DNA of 22,605 bases from an uncultured Opitutia bacterium. GTDB lineage: Bacteria > Verrucomicrobiota > Verrucomicrobiia > Opitutales > UBA953. The notes under the pieces are model-generated. The model had not been told where the DNA came from. It was given only the letters and a program-made list of their open reading frames with translations, and did no database searches. The position numbers and the translations under genes are program-made. The first letter of the stretch is position 1; each line of letters begins with the position of its first letter. The stretch lies in the NCBI GenBank assembly GCA_903921665.1, contig CAIXQT010000095.1, positions 1-22,605 of the forward strand, written 5' to 3'. Shown in pieces: positions 9,587-17,216 of the stretch.

Positions 9587-10422
9587 CGGACCTTGGTACC
9601 GGCGGTGCCCGAAAGCTTGAGCAGACGAGCGGCGATATCCTCGGCGTCGAAGGAAGGCCCCTCGCGCCGGTAGGCGATCCGACCTTCGGGGCTGATCACG
9701 ATCAGGGCCGCGTTATGCACGATGGTGCCGTCGTCACGTAGCGTCTGGATGCCATAGTGACGCATGAGATCCTTGATCTGTCCGGCATCTCCGGTGAGGA
9801 AGCGATGGCGGGCATGGTCGATACCATAACCGTCGGCATAGGCCCTCAGCATGCCCGGAGTATCCGTCTCCGGGTCGAAGGTGATGGTCAACAGACGGAC
9901 TTCGGCGGCGCCGGGCATCTTGGCGAGGGCATCGCCGAGCTGCTTCATGCAGGCGGAGGAGGCCGGGCACATGCGCGCCGAGCGGCAGCTGGTGAAGATG
10001 AAGTTGAGCGCGAGCGGGTGACCGAGGAAATCCTTCTTCGTGACCAAACGGCCATCCTGATCCCATAACGCCATGTTAGGCATGAGCTCGTTGGGCATGC
10101 GCGTGACCATGCGACCCTTGTCGGCGGTCTCCCGCCGGAGCGAGTCGCTGACTTCCGCGACGCGGCGGAGCTCCTCGGCATCGGCCGAGACGACGCCACG
10201 GGCGTGGGTCACGTTGGCTTCGGTCACGACCTCATAGCGCACCGTCCGGCCGACCCATCCGACCTTACGGTCGCCCTCGGAGAAGCGGCGGAGGTAGTTC
10301 GTCGAACCGTCGGCATGGACGATCTTCGCCCAGCCGTCCGCGGAGACGGAGACGACCTTCCCGGTCTCAGTGGCGGCGGAAAGTCCGACGACAGCCAGGA
10401 AAAGGAAGAGGAATCGGTTCAT
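9583..10422 (-). CDS. SCO1/SenC-family thioredoxin-fold protein (variant Cys motif)
   Basis: SCO proteins are exported thioredoxin-fold copper chaperones or thiol oxidoreductases, best known for building the CuA site of cytochrome oxidase. The 279-residue protein has a signal peptide (about 1-17), an N-terminal ~90-residue region rich in beta strands, and a SCO domain from about 110. The redox/copper site is TSCRSARMCPASSAC: C146-x5-C152-x5-C158 instead of classic C-x3-C. The distal His ligand is H236 in GTIVHNAALIVI. I recall a C-x5-C subgroup of SCO proteins in environmental bacteria, so the spacing alone is not proof of lost function. No cytochrome oxidase gene is nearby. It starts 2 nt after the ppx-like gene, within the same operon. 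Confidence 0.85.
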   Translation of the reverse strand: MNRFLFLFLAVVGLSAATETGKVVSVSADGWAKIVHADGSTNYLRRFSEGDRKVGWVGRTVRYEVVTEANVTHARGVVSADAEELRRVAEVSDSLRRETADKGRMVTRMPNELMPNMALWDQDGRLVTKKDFLGHPLALNFIFTSCRSARMCPASSACMKQLGDALAKMPGAAEVRLLTITFDPETDTPGMLRAYADGYGIDHARHRFLTGDAGQIKDLMRHYGIQTLRDDGTIVHNAALIVISPEGRIAYRREGPSFDAEDIAARLLKLSGTAGTKVR

Positions 10423-10424
10423 AT

Positions 10425-11348
10425 TCAGAGGTGTTCTCCGGAAGGACCAAGGAGCAGCTCAATCATGCCGTGTCGAACGCCGTAGTGAGAAAGATGGAAA
10501 GCTTCGGCGCCGGTGAGGTCGGCCAGCACGCAGAGGGTGATCAGGGCCGCCGGCATGATGTCGGCGCGGTCGGCCGGGATCCCCGGCACCTTACGGCGGC
10601 CGTCGAGATCCAAGGCGCACAGCTGGTCGCGTAGCTCGCGGATACGTAGCACCGGTAACCGACCCCCGACCGGGGCTTCGCCGATGGCTTCGAGGTGCAA
10701 GGCGACCGCGGCGAACGCGCCGCCAGCCCCGATGATGAGGTAATTCTCCGCCGCCTGGGCCGGAAGCACGCTCTGCAGCGCCCCGAGCAGATGAGTCCGG
10801 ATGGAAAGCTGATCCAGTTCGTCGATGACGCCGGCACCGCCGCGCAGATAGCCGTTCGTCAGGCGCACCGAGCCGAGCGGGAAGCTGCGCGCCAGCACGA
10901 AATGCCGACCACGGATGGCGGTGACCTCCAAGCTTCCGCCGCCGAGATCGAAGGCCAGGATGTTCTCGTAGGCCTGATAAGCGGGATCGGTCCGTACGCC
11001 GGCGCCAGCCAGACGGGCCTCGACCTCGCCGGAGACGATGGTCAGCGGCACTCCGGTGACCTGGCGGACCTTATCGGCAAAGGCCTGTCGATTGGCGCAC
11101 TCGCGGACCGCGCTGGTGCCGAGGACGGTGAAACGGGTCGCACCCTTCGAGCGGGAGAAATCCAGCAGGCGACCGATGGCGGCGGCCGCCTCCTCTTGAA
11201 CTTCGACAGGCAACAGGTCGCCCGCCTGGGCGTCCTGCTGCAACCGAACAGGTTCGGTCAGCCGGCCGAGTTCGCGGCGATCCTGAGCGTCCACCACGGC
11301 GACTTTGATGGAATTCGACCCTACGTCGACGACGGCGATGGCGGACAT
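10425..11348 (-). CDS. Ppx/GppA-family phosphatase (short form)
   Basis: This 307-residue actin-fold phosphatase belongs to the exopolyphosphatase/guanosine pentaphosphatase family, which degrades polyphosphate or pppGpp. The first phosphate loop is VVDVGSNSIK (6-15). The region GTSAVREC carries the putative catalytic Glu. SGEVEARL and the second phosphate loop FDLGGGSLEV are well conserved. There is no C-terminal HD-like domain, so it is the short single-unit form. The chosen ATG at 11348 lies 2 nt after the lpxR-like stop; an upstream extension to 11483 would lie inside lpxR and adds no family sequence. Polyphosphate and pppGpp activity cannot be separated from sequence alone. Confidence 0.9.
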   Translation of the reverse strand: MSAIAVVDVGSNSIKVAVVDAQDRRELGRLTEPVRLQQDAQAGDLLPVEVQEEAAAAIGRLLDFSRSKGATRFTVLGTSAVRECANRQAFADKVRQVTGVPLTIVSGEVEARLAGAGVRTDPAYQAYENILAFDLGGGSLEVTAIRGRHFVLARSFPLGSVRLTNGYLRGGAGVIDELDQLSIRTHLLGALQSVLPAQAAENYLIIGAGGAFAAVALHLEAIGEAPVGGRLPVLRIRELRDQLCALDLDGRRKVPGIPADRADIMPAALITLCVLADLTGAEAFHLSHYGVRHGMIELLLGPSGEHL

Positions 11349-11350
11349 GT

Positions 11351-12310
11351 TCAGAATAGGAATTGACCCTTGAGTCCGCCGAAGAAGTGAACGCCGTCCT
11401 GGGTCTCGAACTCCTTCGTGCGTGCTGCGATGAAGTAGGTCGCCGAACAGGAGTAAACCTGGAACGTCGTACCGACCGCGCATTGCAACACGACCGGCGA
11501 GCGAGGGACCCCACGGGACTCGCGGAAATTTCCGCCGTCGATCGCATAGTTACGGACGACCACTTCGAGCTGGGTGTCAGCGAAGGCCCAGAAGGAGAAG
11601 TTAGGCCGGGACTCCCGCGCCCTCATGGCATCGATCGGATCATAGCCATTGGAGTGGCGGATGAAGGAATGGCCCCACGATTTGTCGAGGTTGACGCCCC
11701 AGCGCAACTGGGCCCCCAGCAGCACTTCGGTGCGCATCGTGCCGAGCTCGACCGCCGCCCGGGCGATGAGATCCCGATTTCCATGACCGGACGGGTCGAG
11801 ATCGAAGCGACGGCGGAACTCGCCATCAAGATTGAGCAGCACCTCATCCGGAACCTGGGTGCCCCAACCCGCAGCCTGGGCGGTGCCGATCAAGTCATGG
11901 AATTTATTCTGAATCGTCTCACCCCCGGCGGAAGGACCGATGACGCCGAGCTTGGCCTCGACGGAAAACATGCAATCCCGACGACCCCCACGCTCCAGGA
12001 TGGCGCCATAGCCCCAACCCACGTAAAGAGCTCCCGAATAAGGCTGCTCGGTGTCCGGCGGATTGGGATTCGTGGTATCCGAAGGCGTATTGATCTCCTG
12101 CGTCAACGAGAAGAAGGTGTGGTCACCCCGGTTGACCGCGACCTTAAGACCCTGGGTGTAATAGCGGTCCTTGTTCTGAGGTGCGAACTTATCGTTCTCC
12201 TCGGTCAGCGACACCACCCAGACTGAACGAGGCGAGGCCGGAGGAGGGAGGTCGGCGGCCCGGACCGCGGAGGTGGCCAAGGCGAAGGCGATGAGACGGG
12301 ACAATGACAT
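11351..12310 (-). CDS. LpxR-family lipid A 3'-O-deacylase-like outer-membrane protein
   Basis: LpxR is an outer-membrane beta-barrel that removes the 3'-acyloxyacyl chain of lipid A. This 319-residue protein has a signal peptide (about 1-18, ending AVRAA). Family motifs are EENDKF (E38-N39-D40), DRYYTQGL (48-55), PYSGALYVGWGY (90-101), and IGPSAGGETIQNKFH (124-138) with the expected catalytic H138. It ends in Phe, as outer-membrane barrels do. ATG at 12310 is preferred because it begins the signal peptide; a longer form would need a TTG at 12337. It is divergent from mlaE across 91 bp, which suggests joint control of outer-membrane lipids. DUF2219 members are not all tested as deacylases, so the specificity is inferred. 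Confidence 0.85.
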   Translation of the reverse strand: MSLSRLIAFALATSAVRAADLPPPASPRSVWVVSLTEENDKFAPQNKDRYYTQGLKVAVNRGDHTFFSLTQEINTPSDTTNPNPPDTEQPYSGALYVGWGYGAILERGGRRDCMFSVEAKLGVIGPSAGGETIQNKFHDLIGTAQAAGWGTQVPDEVLLNLDGEFRRRFDLDPSGHGNRDLIARAAVELGTMRTEVLLGAQLRWGVNLDKSWGHSFIRHSNGYDPIDAMRARESRPNFSFWAFADTQLEVVVRNYAIDGGNFRESRGVPRSPVVLQCAVGTTFQVYSCSATYFIAARTKEFETQDGVHFFGGLKGQFLF

Positions 12311-12342
12311 CTGGGAAACAACAGCAAAGGCCGACAAGCCTT

Positions 12343-12356
12343 AGGCGACAACGCCT
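12343..12356. repeat. Short inverted repeat in the lpxR/mlaE divergent control region
   Basis: The perfect dyad AGGCG-ACAA-CGCCT lies 8 bp upstream of the -35 box of the mla promoter and 32 bp upstream of the lpxR-like start. It could be an operator for a shared regulator. Five base pairs is short and may be chance in GC-rich DNA. Confidence 0.3.
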
Positions 12357-12363
12357 TTCTGAC

Positions 12364-12392
12364 TTGTGAACAAAGGCACGCCCAAGTATTTG
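12364..12392 (+). promoter_or_regulatory. Promoter of the mla operon
   Basis: A -35 box TTGTGA (12364-12369) and a -10-like TATTTG (12387-12392) are separated by exactly 17 bp. The spacer acaaaggcacgcccaag agrees at 13 of 17 positions with the spacer of the prfB promoter at 21977. The -10 ends only 9 nt before the mlaE ATG at 12402, so transcription would start within a few bases of the start codon, giving a leaderless or nearly leaderless message. Confidence 0.5.
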
Positions 12393-12401
12393 ACTGTCAG
12401 G

Positions 12402-13496
12402 ATGTCCCATGCTCCCACAGGCTTGCCTTTTGCCCGGACCGACGTCCTAGCCGATGGCACCGCCGTGGTCACCATCGGGGGCGCCTGGAACCTCGACTCC
12501 GCCCTGCCGGCGATCGCCATCAAAGGCGATCGCGTCAAGGTGGTCGCCGAAGAGCTCACCGACTTCGACTCCTCGTTGCCGGCCTGGCTCTACGCTCATT
12601 TCAAGAACATCCGCCAACTAGACCTGACTGCCCTGCCCGCCCGATTGCAGTCGCTCGTACAGATGGCCGAAAAAGCCACCTTCTCCGATACGCACGCGCA
12701 CGACACCGGCTTCCTCGAGCATTTCGGCACCTGGGGCGTCGAGAGCGGCTCCTCATGGGGACGTGCCTTAGAGCACATCGGGCATACGACCCTCGGCTTC
12801 CTGCGTATGCTGGTCGGACGCGCCAAAGTCAACTGGGCCGACTTCAAACTAGAGTTGCAGACGGCGGGCGTGGACGCCCTGCCCATCGTCGCATTGCTAG
12901 GCTTCCTGACCGGGCTCATCATGGCGTACGTCGGCCTCATCCAACTTCGCCTCGTCGGCGCCACCGTCTACGTCGCCAACCTCGTCTCCCTGGCCATGAC
13001 CCGCGAGATGGGCGCGCTGATGACAGGTATCATCGCCTGCGGACGGACATCCACCGCCTACGCCTCCCAGCTCGGCAGCATGAACGTGAGCCAGGAGACC
13101 GACGCCCTCCGCGCCCTGGGCATCAACCCGATCGAATATCTCGCCGTACCGCGCATCCTCGCCGTGACCCTGATGGTCCCGTTGCTCGCCGTGTTCGCCA
13201 CCTTCATCGGCATCTTCGGCGGGATGGTCGTCGCCTGCGCCGGCGACCTGAGCATCGAGCAGTACCTCACCCAGGCCGTACGGGCGATCACCTTCAAGAG
13301 CTTCCTCGTCGGCCTCATCAAGTCCGTCGCCTTCGGCTTCATCGCCGCCTGGGCGGGCTGCTACCGCGGTTCGGTCGCCAAGCGCTCCGCCTTAGGCGTC
13401 GGCGAGGCCGCCACGTCCGCCGCCGTGCTGGGCATCACTTTCATCGTGATCTCCGACGCGCTCTTCGCGGTGATCTTCAACCTGTTCGACCTGTGA
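12402..13496 (+). CDS. mlaE: MlaE-family lipid ABC permease with N-terminal STAS/MlaB-like domain
   Basis: This is the inner-membrane permease of a lipid (phospholipid) ABC transporter that moves lipids between inner and outer membrane. The 364-residue protein has an N-terminal ~115-residue soluble domain with the STAS-like segment LTDFDSSLPAWLYA (52-65), then a multi-spanning MlaE domain. This carries the family signature around REMGALMTGIIACGRTSTAY (201-220) and QETDALRALGINPIEYL (231 onward). A fused MlaB-like domain removes the need for a separate mlaB, and none is seen. ATG at 12402 is preferred; the frame stays open to a GTG at 12366, but that would run through the promoter. The ATP-binding gene follows with a 4-nt overlap. 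Confidence 0.93.
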   Translation: MSHAPTGLPFARTDVLADGTAVVTIGGAWNLDSALPAIAIKGDRVKVVAEELTDFDSSLPAWLYAHFKNIRQLDLTALPARLQSLVQMAEKATFSDTHAHDTGFLEHFGTWGVESGSSWGRALEHIGHTTLGFLRMLVGRAKVNWADFKLELQTAGVDALPIVALLGFLTGLIMAYVGLIQLRLVGATVYVANLVSLAMTREMGALMTGIIACGRTSTAYASQLGSMNVSQETDALRALGINPIEYLAVPRILAVTLMVPLLAVFATFIGIFGGMVVACAGDLSIEQYLTQAVRAITFKSFLVGLIKSVAFGFIAAWAGCYRGSVAKRSALGVGEAATSAAVLGITFIVISDALFAVIFNLFDL

Positions 13497-14248
13497 GCAG
13501 CGCCGACATCCTCACCTGCGTCGACCTGGCGATCGGCCACGGCTCGCACGTCATCATGGATCGGCTCAATCTCTCGCTGCCGGCCGGGAAGATCCTCGCC
13601 ATCGTCGGTCCTAGCGGCTGCGGCAAGAGCACGCTCATGCGCGCGCTCGGCGGGCTTGATGCGCCTCTCGGTGGAACCACCACCCTGATGGGCGTCGACC
13701 TCAACTCCGCCGAAGGCGTCCGGAGGCAGGACATTCTCCGTCAGACCGGCTTTCTCTTCCAAGGTTCGGCGCTTTTCTCTTCGCTCACGCTCCGCGAAAA
13801 CATCGAGATGCCGATGCGCGAGTTCCTGAAAGCGCCTCGCCAGGAGATCAGGCAGCTGGCGGAGTATAAACTCGCCCTCGTCGGCCTAGCCGACGCGATG
13901 GACAAACTGCCGTCCGAGATCAGCGGCGGCATGGCCAAACGCGCCGGCATCGCCCGCGCGATGGCACTGGACCCTACCGTCATCTTCCTTGATGAACCGA
14001 GCGCCGGCCTCGACCCGGTCAGTTCCGGTAGGCTCGACGAGCTGATCCTGCGACTACGCGACGCCTTCGGCACCACCGTCGTGCTGGTCAGCCACGAGAT
14101 CCCTAGCATCCTCCGGACCGCCGACTTCTGCGTTTACCTTGACCCCGACACCGGCACCATGGGCGCCTACGGGCCGCCCAAGAGCTTCCTTCAGGCTGGC
14201 CAACCGCCGAAGGTCCACGCCTTCTTCTCCCAAGCCCATTTCGACTGA
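13493..14248 (+). CDS. mlaF: MlaF-family ABC transporter ATP-binding protein
   Basis: This is the 251-residue cytosolic ATPase that powers the MlaE permease. It has Walker A GPSGCGKST (39-47), Q-loop Q90, the signature ISGGMAKR (143-150; the Met after SGG is typical of the MlaF/Mkl group), Walker B VIFLDEP with D-loop SAGLD (163-174), and the switch H201 (LVSHE). The start is GTG at 13493, overlapping the mlaE stop by 4 nt (GTGA). The open frame continues far upstream, but that part is the shadow of mlaE. The MCE gene begins 2 nt downstream. Confidence 0.95.
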   Translation: MSSADILTCVDLAIGHGSHVIMDRLNLSLPAGKILAIVGPSGCGKSTLMRALGGLDAPLGGTTTLMGVDLNSAEGVRRQDILRQTGFLFQGSALFSSLTLRENIEMPMREFLKAPRQEIRQLAEYKLALVGLADAMDKLPSEISGGMAKRAGIARAMALDPTVIFLDEPSAGLDPVSSGRLDELILRLRDAFGTTVVLVSHEIPSILRTADFCVYLDPDTGTMGAYGPPKSFLQAGQPPKVHAFFSQAHFD

Positions 14249-14250
14249 CC

Positions 14251-15285
14251 ATGCGCCGTTCCGCCAACATGACACTTATCGGGGCCTTCGTGGTCGGGGG
14301 CATCGTGCTCATCATCGCCGCCGTCATCCTCCTGGGGGCTGGTTCGTTCTCGGGCACGAAGCCTACCGCGATTTCCTACTTCGAAGATTCGGTGAGCGGC
14401 CTCGATATCGGCGCCCCGGTCAAGTTCCGCGGCGTGACCATCGGCAAGGTCAGCCAGGTGCTTCTGCGCACGTCCGGCCAGTCCCCGGGCGATTACTCGG
14501 TCCCCGTCGTCATGGAATTCTCCCCGGACCTCCTGACGCGACGAGGCATCGACCAGGCTCTCCTGCAGAAGCAGGGGCTGCGCCTCTCCCTCGAGAAAGG
14601 GCTGCGCGCGAAGCTGCAGCAGCAGTCCGTGGTCACCGGCGTACTCTACGTCGAACTGGATTACTTCCCTGACACGGCCTACCGGCTCCACGACCCCAAG
14701 GGTGAGCTTCCGGAAATCCCCACCCAACCGTCCAACCTCGGCGCGCTGACGAAGGCCGTCGCGCAGACGCTCGACCAGCTGAGCCGCATCGACTTCGTCT
14801 CCATCACCAAGAAGGTGGATTCGATCCTGACCCGTATCGACCGCGGCGCCTCGCAGATCGAATTCGAAAAGATCAACGGCAACCTGGTCCAAGCCTCGGC
14901 CAACATCTCGAAGATCACCGGCGATCCCGCCATCGCCCGCGCCGTCACCGACTTTTCGGGCGCCATGCAAGGCATCGATGCCCTCGTGAAACGCCTCAGC
15001 GGCAAGGTCGACCCGGTCGCGGATGACATCAAGGCCATGGCCACGGCCGGCCGTAAGGCCCTCGAACGCCTCAACGAGACCTCGGAGAACCTCCGCACGC
15101 TCACCAAGCCAGGCTCGCCGGCTCGTCGCGACCTCGACCAAGCCCTGGCGGACGTCTCCGACGCCGCGCAAGCCATCCGTTCCCTCGCCGACTTCATCGA
15201 ACGCAACCCCGAGACGATCATCCAGGGCCGTAGCAAATCGACCGTCAAGGAAGCCAAGCCCAAGGAGGAAGCCCCCGCCAAATGA
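14251..15285 (+). CDS. MCE-domain substrate-binding protein (MlaD/PqiB-like)
   Basis: MCE proteins form the periplasmic ring or tunnel through which lipids pass. The 344-residue protein has one N-terminal membrane helix (about 8-31) and a single MCE domain, with the typical stretch GLDIGAPVKFRGVTIGKV (50-67). After about residue 150 comes a long helical, coiled-coil-like region to about 330, then a Lys/Glu/Pro/Ala tail. It is longer than E. coli MlaD (about 180) and resembles the single-MCE proteins with a long helical extension. It lies between mlaF and a PqiC-like lipoprotein gene, which overlaps it by 4 nt. This architecture is closer to a PqiB/Mce-type bridge than to a short MlaD ring. 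Confidence 0.9.
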   Translation: MRRSANMTLIGAFVVGGIVLIIAAVILLGAGSFSGTKPTAISYFEDSVSGLDIGAPVKFRGVTIGKVSQVLLRTSGQSPGDYSVPVVMEFSPDLLTRRGIDQALLQKQGLRLSLEKGLRAKLQQQSVVTGVLYVELDYFPDTAYRLHDPKGELPEIPTQPSNLGALTKAVAQTLDQLSRIDFVSITKKVDSILTRIDRGASQIEFEKINGNLVQASANISKITGDPAIARAVTDFSGAMQGIDALVKRLSGKVDPVADDIKAMATAGRKALERLNETSENLRTLTKPGSPARRDLDQALADVSDAAQAIRSLADFIERNPETIIQGRSKSTVKEAKPKEEAPAK

Positions 15286-15917
15286 AGGCCTCAAGCCTCC
15301 TGCTCGCCCTGACGGCGCTGCTCAGCGGTTGCATCATCTTCGACAAGAAGAGCGAGGCCGTGACCTTTCATCAGCTCGCCTCGCCGACGGCCGCGCCGGT
15401 CCAGCCCAAGATGCAAGGTCCGCACATCTTCCTTCCCCGCGCCATCATCCCCTCCGCGCTCCGGCGTCCCAACGTCGTGTTGCTCGACGACAACGGCTGG
15501 GTCCGCATCGAAGACGCGCATCGCTGGATCGCGCCGCTAGACCGGGCCATCCCCGAAGTCATCGGTCGTCACGTCTCCGCCCGCACCGGCATCGTGGCCG
15601 ACCTGCAGACTCCCCTGGAAGACCATCTCGTGCTGCTCCTGACGGTCGAAAAGATGGAAGTCTTCACCCCGGCCGGACCGGAACGTTCGATCTTCTCGCT
15701 CCCCGGCAGCGCGCCGAACGCGGATACGGCGACGCTGCAACTGACCTGCCGACTCGAGAAGTCCGACGGCACGCTGATGTCCGTCAAGACCCACACGCAA
15801 TCCCGACCGCTCAAGGAACGCACCCCGGATGCTTTCGTCCAGGCGCAGTCCGCCAACCTCGCCGCCATCGCCGCCGAGATCGCCCGCTGGGTGAGCCCCT
15901 CCACTCCTCCGAAATGA
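15282..15917 (+). CDS. PqiC-like ABC-transport auxiliary lipoprotein
   Basis: This 211-residue lipoprotein has a signal peptide and lipobox LLSGC with C17 as the lipidated residue. Ile at +2 favours outer-membrane sorting in the E. coli rule. The body has the pattern of the PqiC/DUF330 auxiliary lipoprotein family: an early ...FHQLASP strand, IPSALRRPNVVLLDDNGWVRI (56 onward), and then HRWIAPLDRAIPEVI. In E. coli PqiC anchors the MCE tunnel in the outer membrane. Overlap with the MCE gene (ATGA at 15282) and with the next gene (ATGA at 15914) shows tight coupling. An AAGGAGG sequence lies about 13 nt before the ATG, but it is inside coding sequence. Confidence 0.82.
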   Translation: MKASSLLLALTALLSGCIIFDKKSEAVTFHQLASPTAAPVQPKMQGPHIFLPRAIIPSALRRPNVVLLDDNGWVRIEDAHRWIAPLDRAIPEVIGRHVSARTGIVADLQTPLEDHLVLLLTVEKMEVFTPAGPERSIFSLPGSAPNADTATLQLTCRLEKSDGTLMSVKTHTQSRPLKERTPDAFVQAQSANLAAIAAEIARWVSPSTPPK

Positions 15918-16387
15918 CCACCCCTTCCTCGCCTCGTCCCAACGGCTTCTCGGAAGCCACCGGCGAGATCTGTTACGACCTGCCGTCGGCCTACATCCCG
16001 CATCCTGCGACCGGCTTGCTGCATCTCCCGCGCTTTCTCGGCAAGATCCGCAAGCACCTGAAAGGTGAGCTGCCGAAATCCTATCAACGGAACTTCTGCA
16101 AGGGCTTCGACCGCTTCCTGTGCCTGCATCTCGGGGTCGAACCGGAGCAGGTCATCGCCTGCGTCCGCGAGACGCAAACGGAAGCCGAGCTCGACGCCCG
16201 CCTCAAGGCCCTCTTCCCCGCCGACATCCGCGTCGCCGTCTGGAACCGTGAACTGGTCCAGAAAGGCATGAGCGAGATGGGGCGCGAAGCCCTGAACGAC
16301 GCCAAACGAAAGATGGGCGCCGAACAACGCACCGACGTGATCTCCTTCGCGGACATGATCGACTTCGACGAAGGACGCATTTTGTGA
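15914..16387 (+). CDS. DUF5069-like protein of unknown function
   Basis: This is a 157-residue soluble protein with no signal peptide or membrane segment. The core includes TGLLHLPRFLGKIRKHLKGELP followed by FDRFLCLHLGVEPEQVIACV, which fits the small DUF5069 family as I remember it (motif of the type 'hLPRliDKaRa'). No function is known to me. ATG at 15914 overlaps the lipoprotein stop by 4 nt, and the next gene starts within its stop (GTGA), so it is co-translated with the mla genes. A role in lipid transport is suggested only by position. Confidence 0.7.
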   Translation: MTTPSSPRPNGFSEATGEICYDLPSAYIPHPATGLLHLPRFLGKIRKHLKGELPKSYQRNFCKGFDRFLCLHLGVEPEQVIACVRETQTEAELDARLKALFPADIRVAVWNRELVQKGMSEMGREALNDAKRKMGAEQRTDVISFADMIDFDEGRIL

Positions 16388-17211
16388 ATACCAACGACCC
16401 ACACCCTAACCGCCTGGTCATCCGGGGCATCGCCGCGCTGCTCGCCTGCCTCAAGCACCACCCGAAGGCGTTGCGAGAGGTCGTCGCCACCGCCGCTTTC
16501 GCGCCCAACCTCGCCGAACACGACGCCGCGTTCGCCGAACTGGGCGTCAAGACCCGCATCGTCGGACCCATGGAACTCGCCCAGACGGCCGAAGGCCCCT
16601 GCGACGACGTCTGCGCGCTCACGATGCGTCCGGACTTCGGCCTGGCCCGCATCTCCGACTTCGCCGAGTGGCGCGAGTCCCGGGAAAGCATCGTCATCGC
16701 CGATGGCGTCACCGACCCGGCCGACCTCGCCGCGATCGCGCGATCGATGGCCGCCTTTGGCCTGAAACGACTGCTGCTTTCGGGCGGCACCGAGAAACTC
16801 TCCTTCCATCCCGAAGCCTGGCACCTTTCCCGCGGCGCCATGGAACAGCTCCGCCTGATGCGAGCGGCCGCGCTCGGCGGACTTCTCAAGCTCGTGGAAG
16901 ACCGTTGCTGCGTCGTAGCGCTCTCGCCTGACATCGGCCGTAAGATCGACCTCGCTGTTCCAGTGCGCGTCCCTGCCCGCCACCTGGCCTTGCTCATTCC
17001 CGGCGGAAAGCTCGACCCTGACATCCAGCCCCGCGTCGAACATTGCTACCGCTTCCCCGGACTCGTCGGCCAACCGTCCCTAAGCCTCGCCGAGATCGCG
17101 CCCCTGGCCATCGCCTGGTTCGCTTCCACGCCCCAACCCCGCGTCGACGGCTTCCTGGCCCGCAAAAGGGCTCGCCACGCGAAGGACAAGGGTTCCAATC
17201 CGACCACCTGA
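16384..17211 (+). CDS. SpoU/TrmH-like RNA methyltransferase homologue, probably degenerate
   Basis: This 275-residue protein looks like a two-domain SpoU (SPOUT) protein: an N-terminal substrate-binding-like part (10-95) and a methyltransferase-like part from about 100. Motif 1 is DGVTDPADLAAIARSMAAFG (107-126): DP and R120 are kept, but the usual Asn is D114 and the Gly is A116. The S-x-GA element is present (SRGA, 149-152). The last motif, normally SLNVSxA in the SAM knot, reads PSLSLAEIA (231-239), so the conserved Asn is missing. Catalysis by the standard mechanism is doubtful. The start is GTG, overlapping the previous stop by 4 nt. An active but diverged 2'-O-methyltransferase remains possible. 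Confidence 0.68.
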   Translation: MNTNDPHPNRLVIRGIAALLACLKHHPKALREVVATAAFAPNLAEHDAAFAELGVKTRIVGPMELAQTAEGPCDDVCALTMRPDFGLARISDFAEWRESRESIVIADGVTDPADLAAIARSMAAFGLKRLLLSGGTEKLSFHPEAWHLSRGAMEQLRLMRAAALGGLLKLVEDRCCVVALSPDIGRKIDLAVPVRVPARHLALLIPGGKLDPDIQPRVEHCYRFPGLVGQPSLSLAEIAPLAIAWFASTPQPRVDGFLARKRARHAKDKGSNPTT

Positions 17212-17216
17212 CCCCC

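Noticed and set aside
12755..13492. Long open frame overlapping mlaE in the mlaF frame
   Set aside because: The sequence is Arg/His/Pro-rich shadow; MlaF homology begins at the GTG at 13493.
15250..15285. AAGGAGG before the PqiC-like gene as a strong Shine-Dalgarno site
   Set aside because: It is about 13 nt from the ATG, longer than usual, and is the natural coding sequence of a Lys-Glu-Glu stretch at the MCE protein end.
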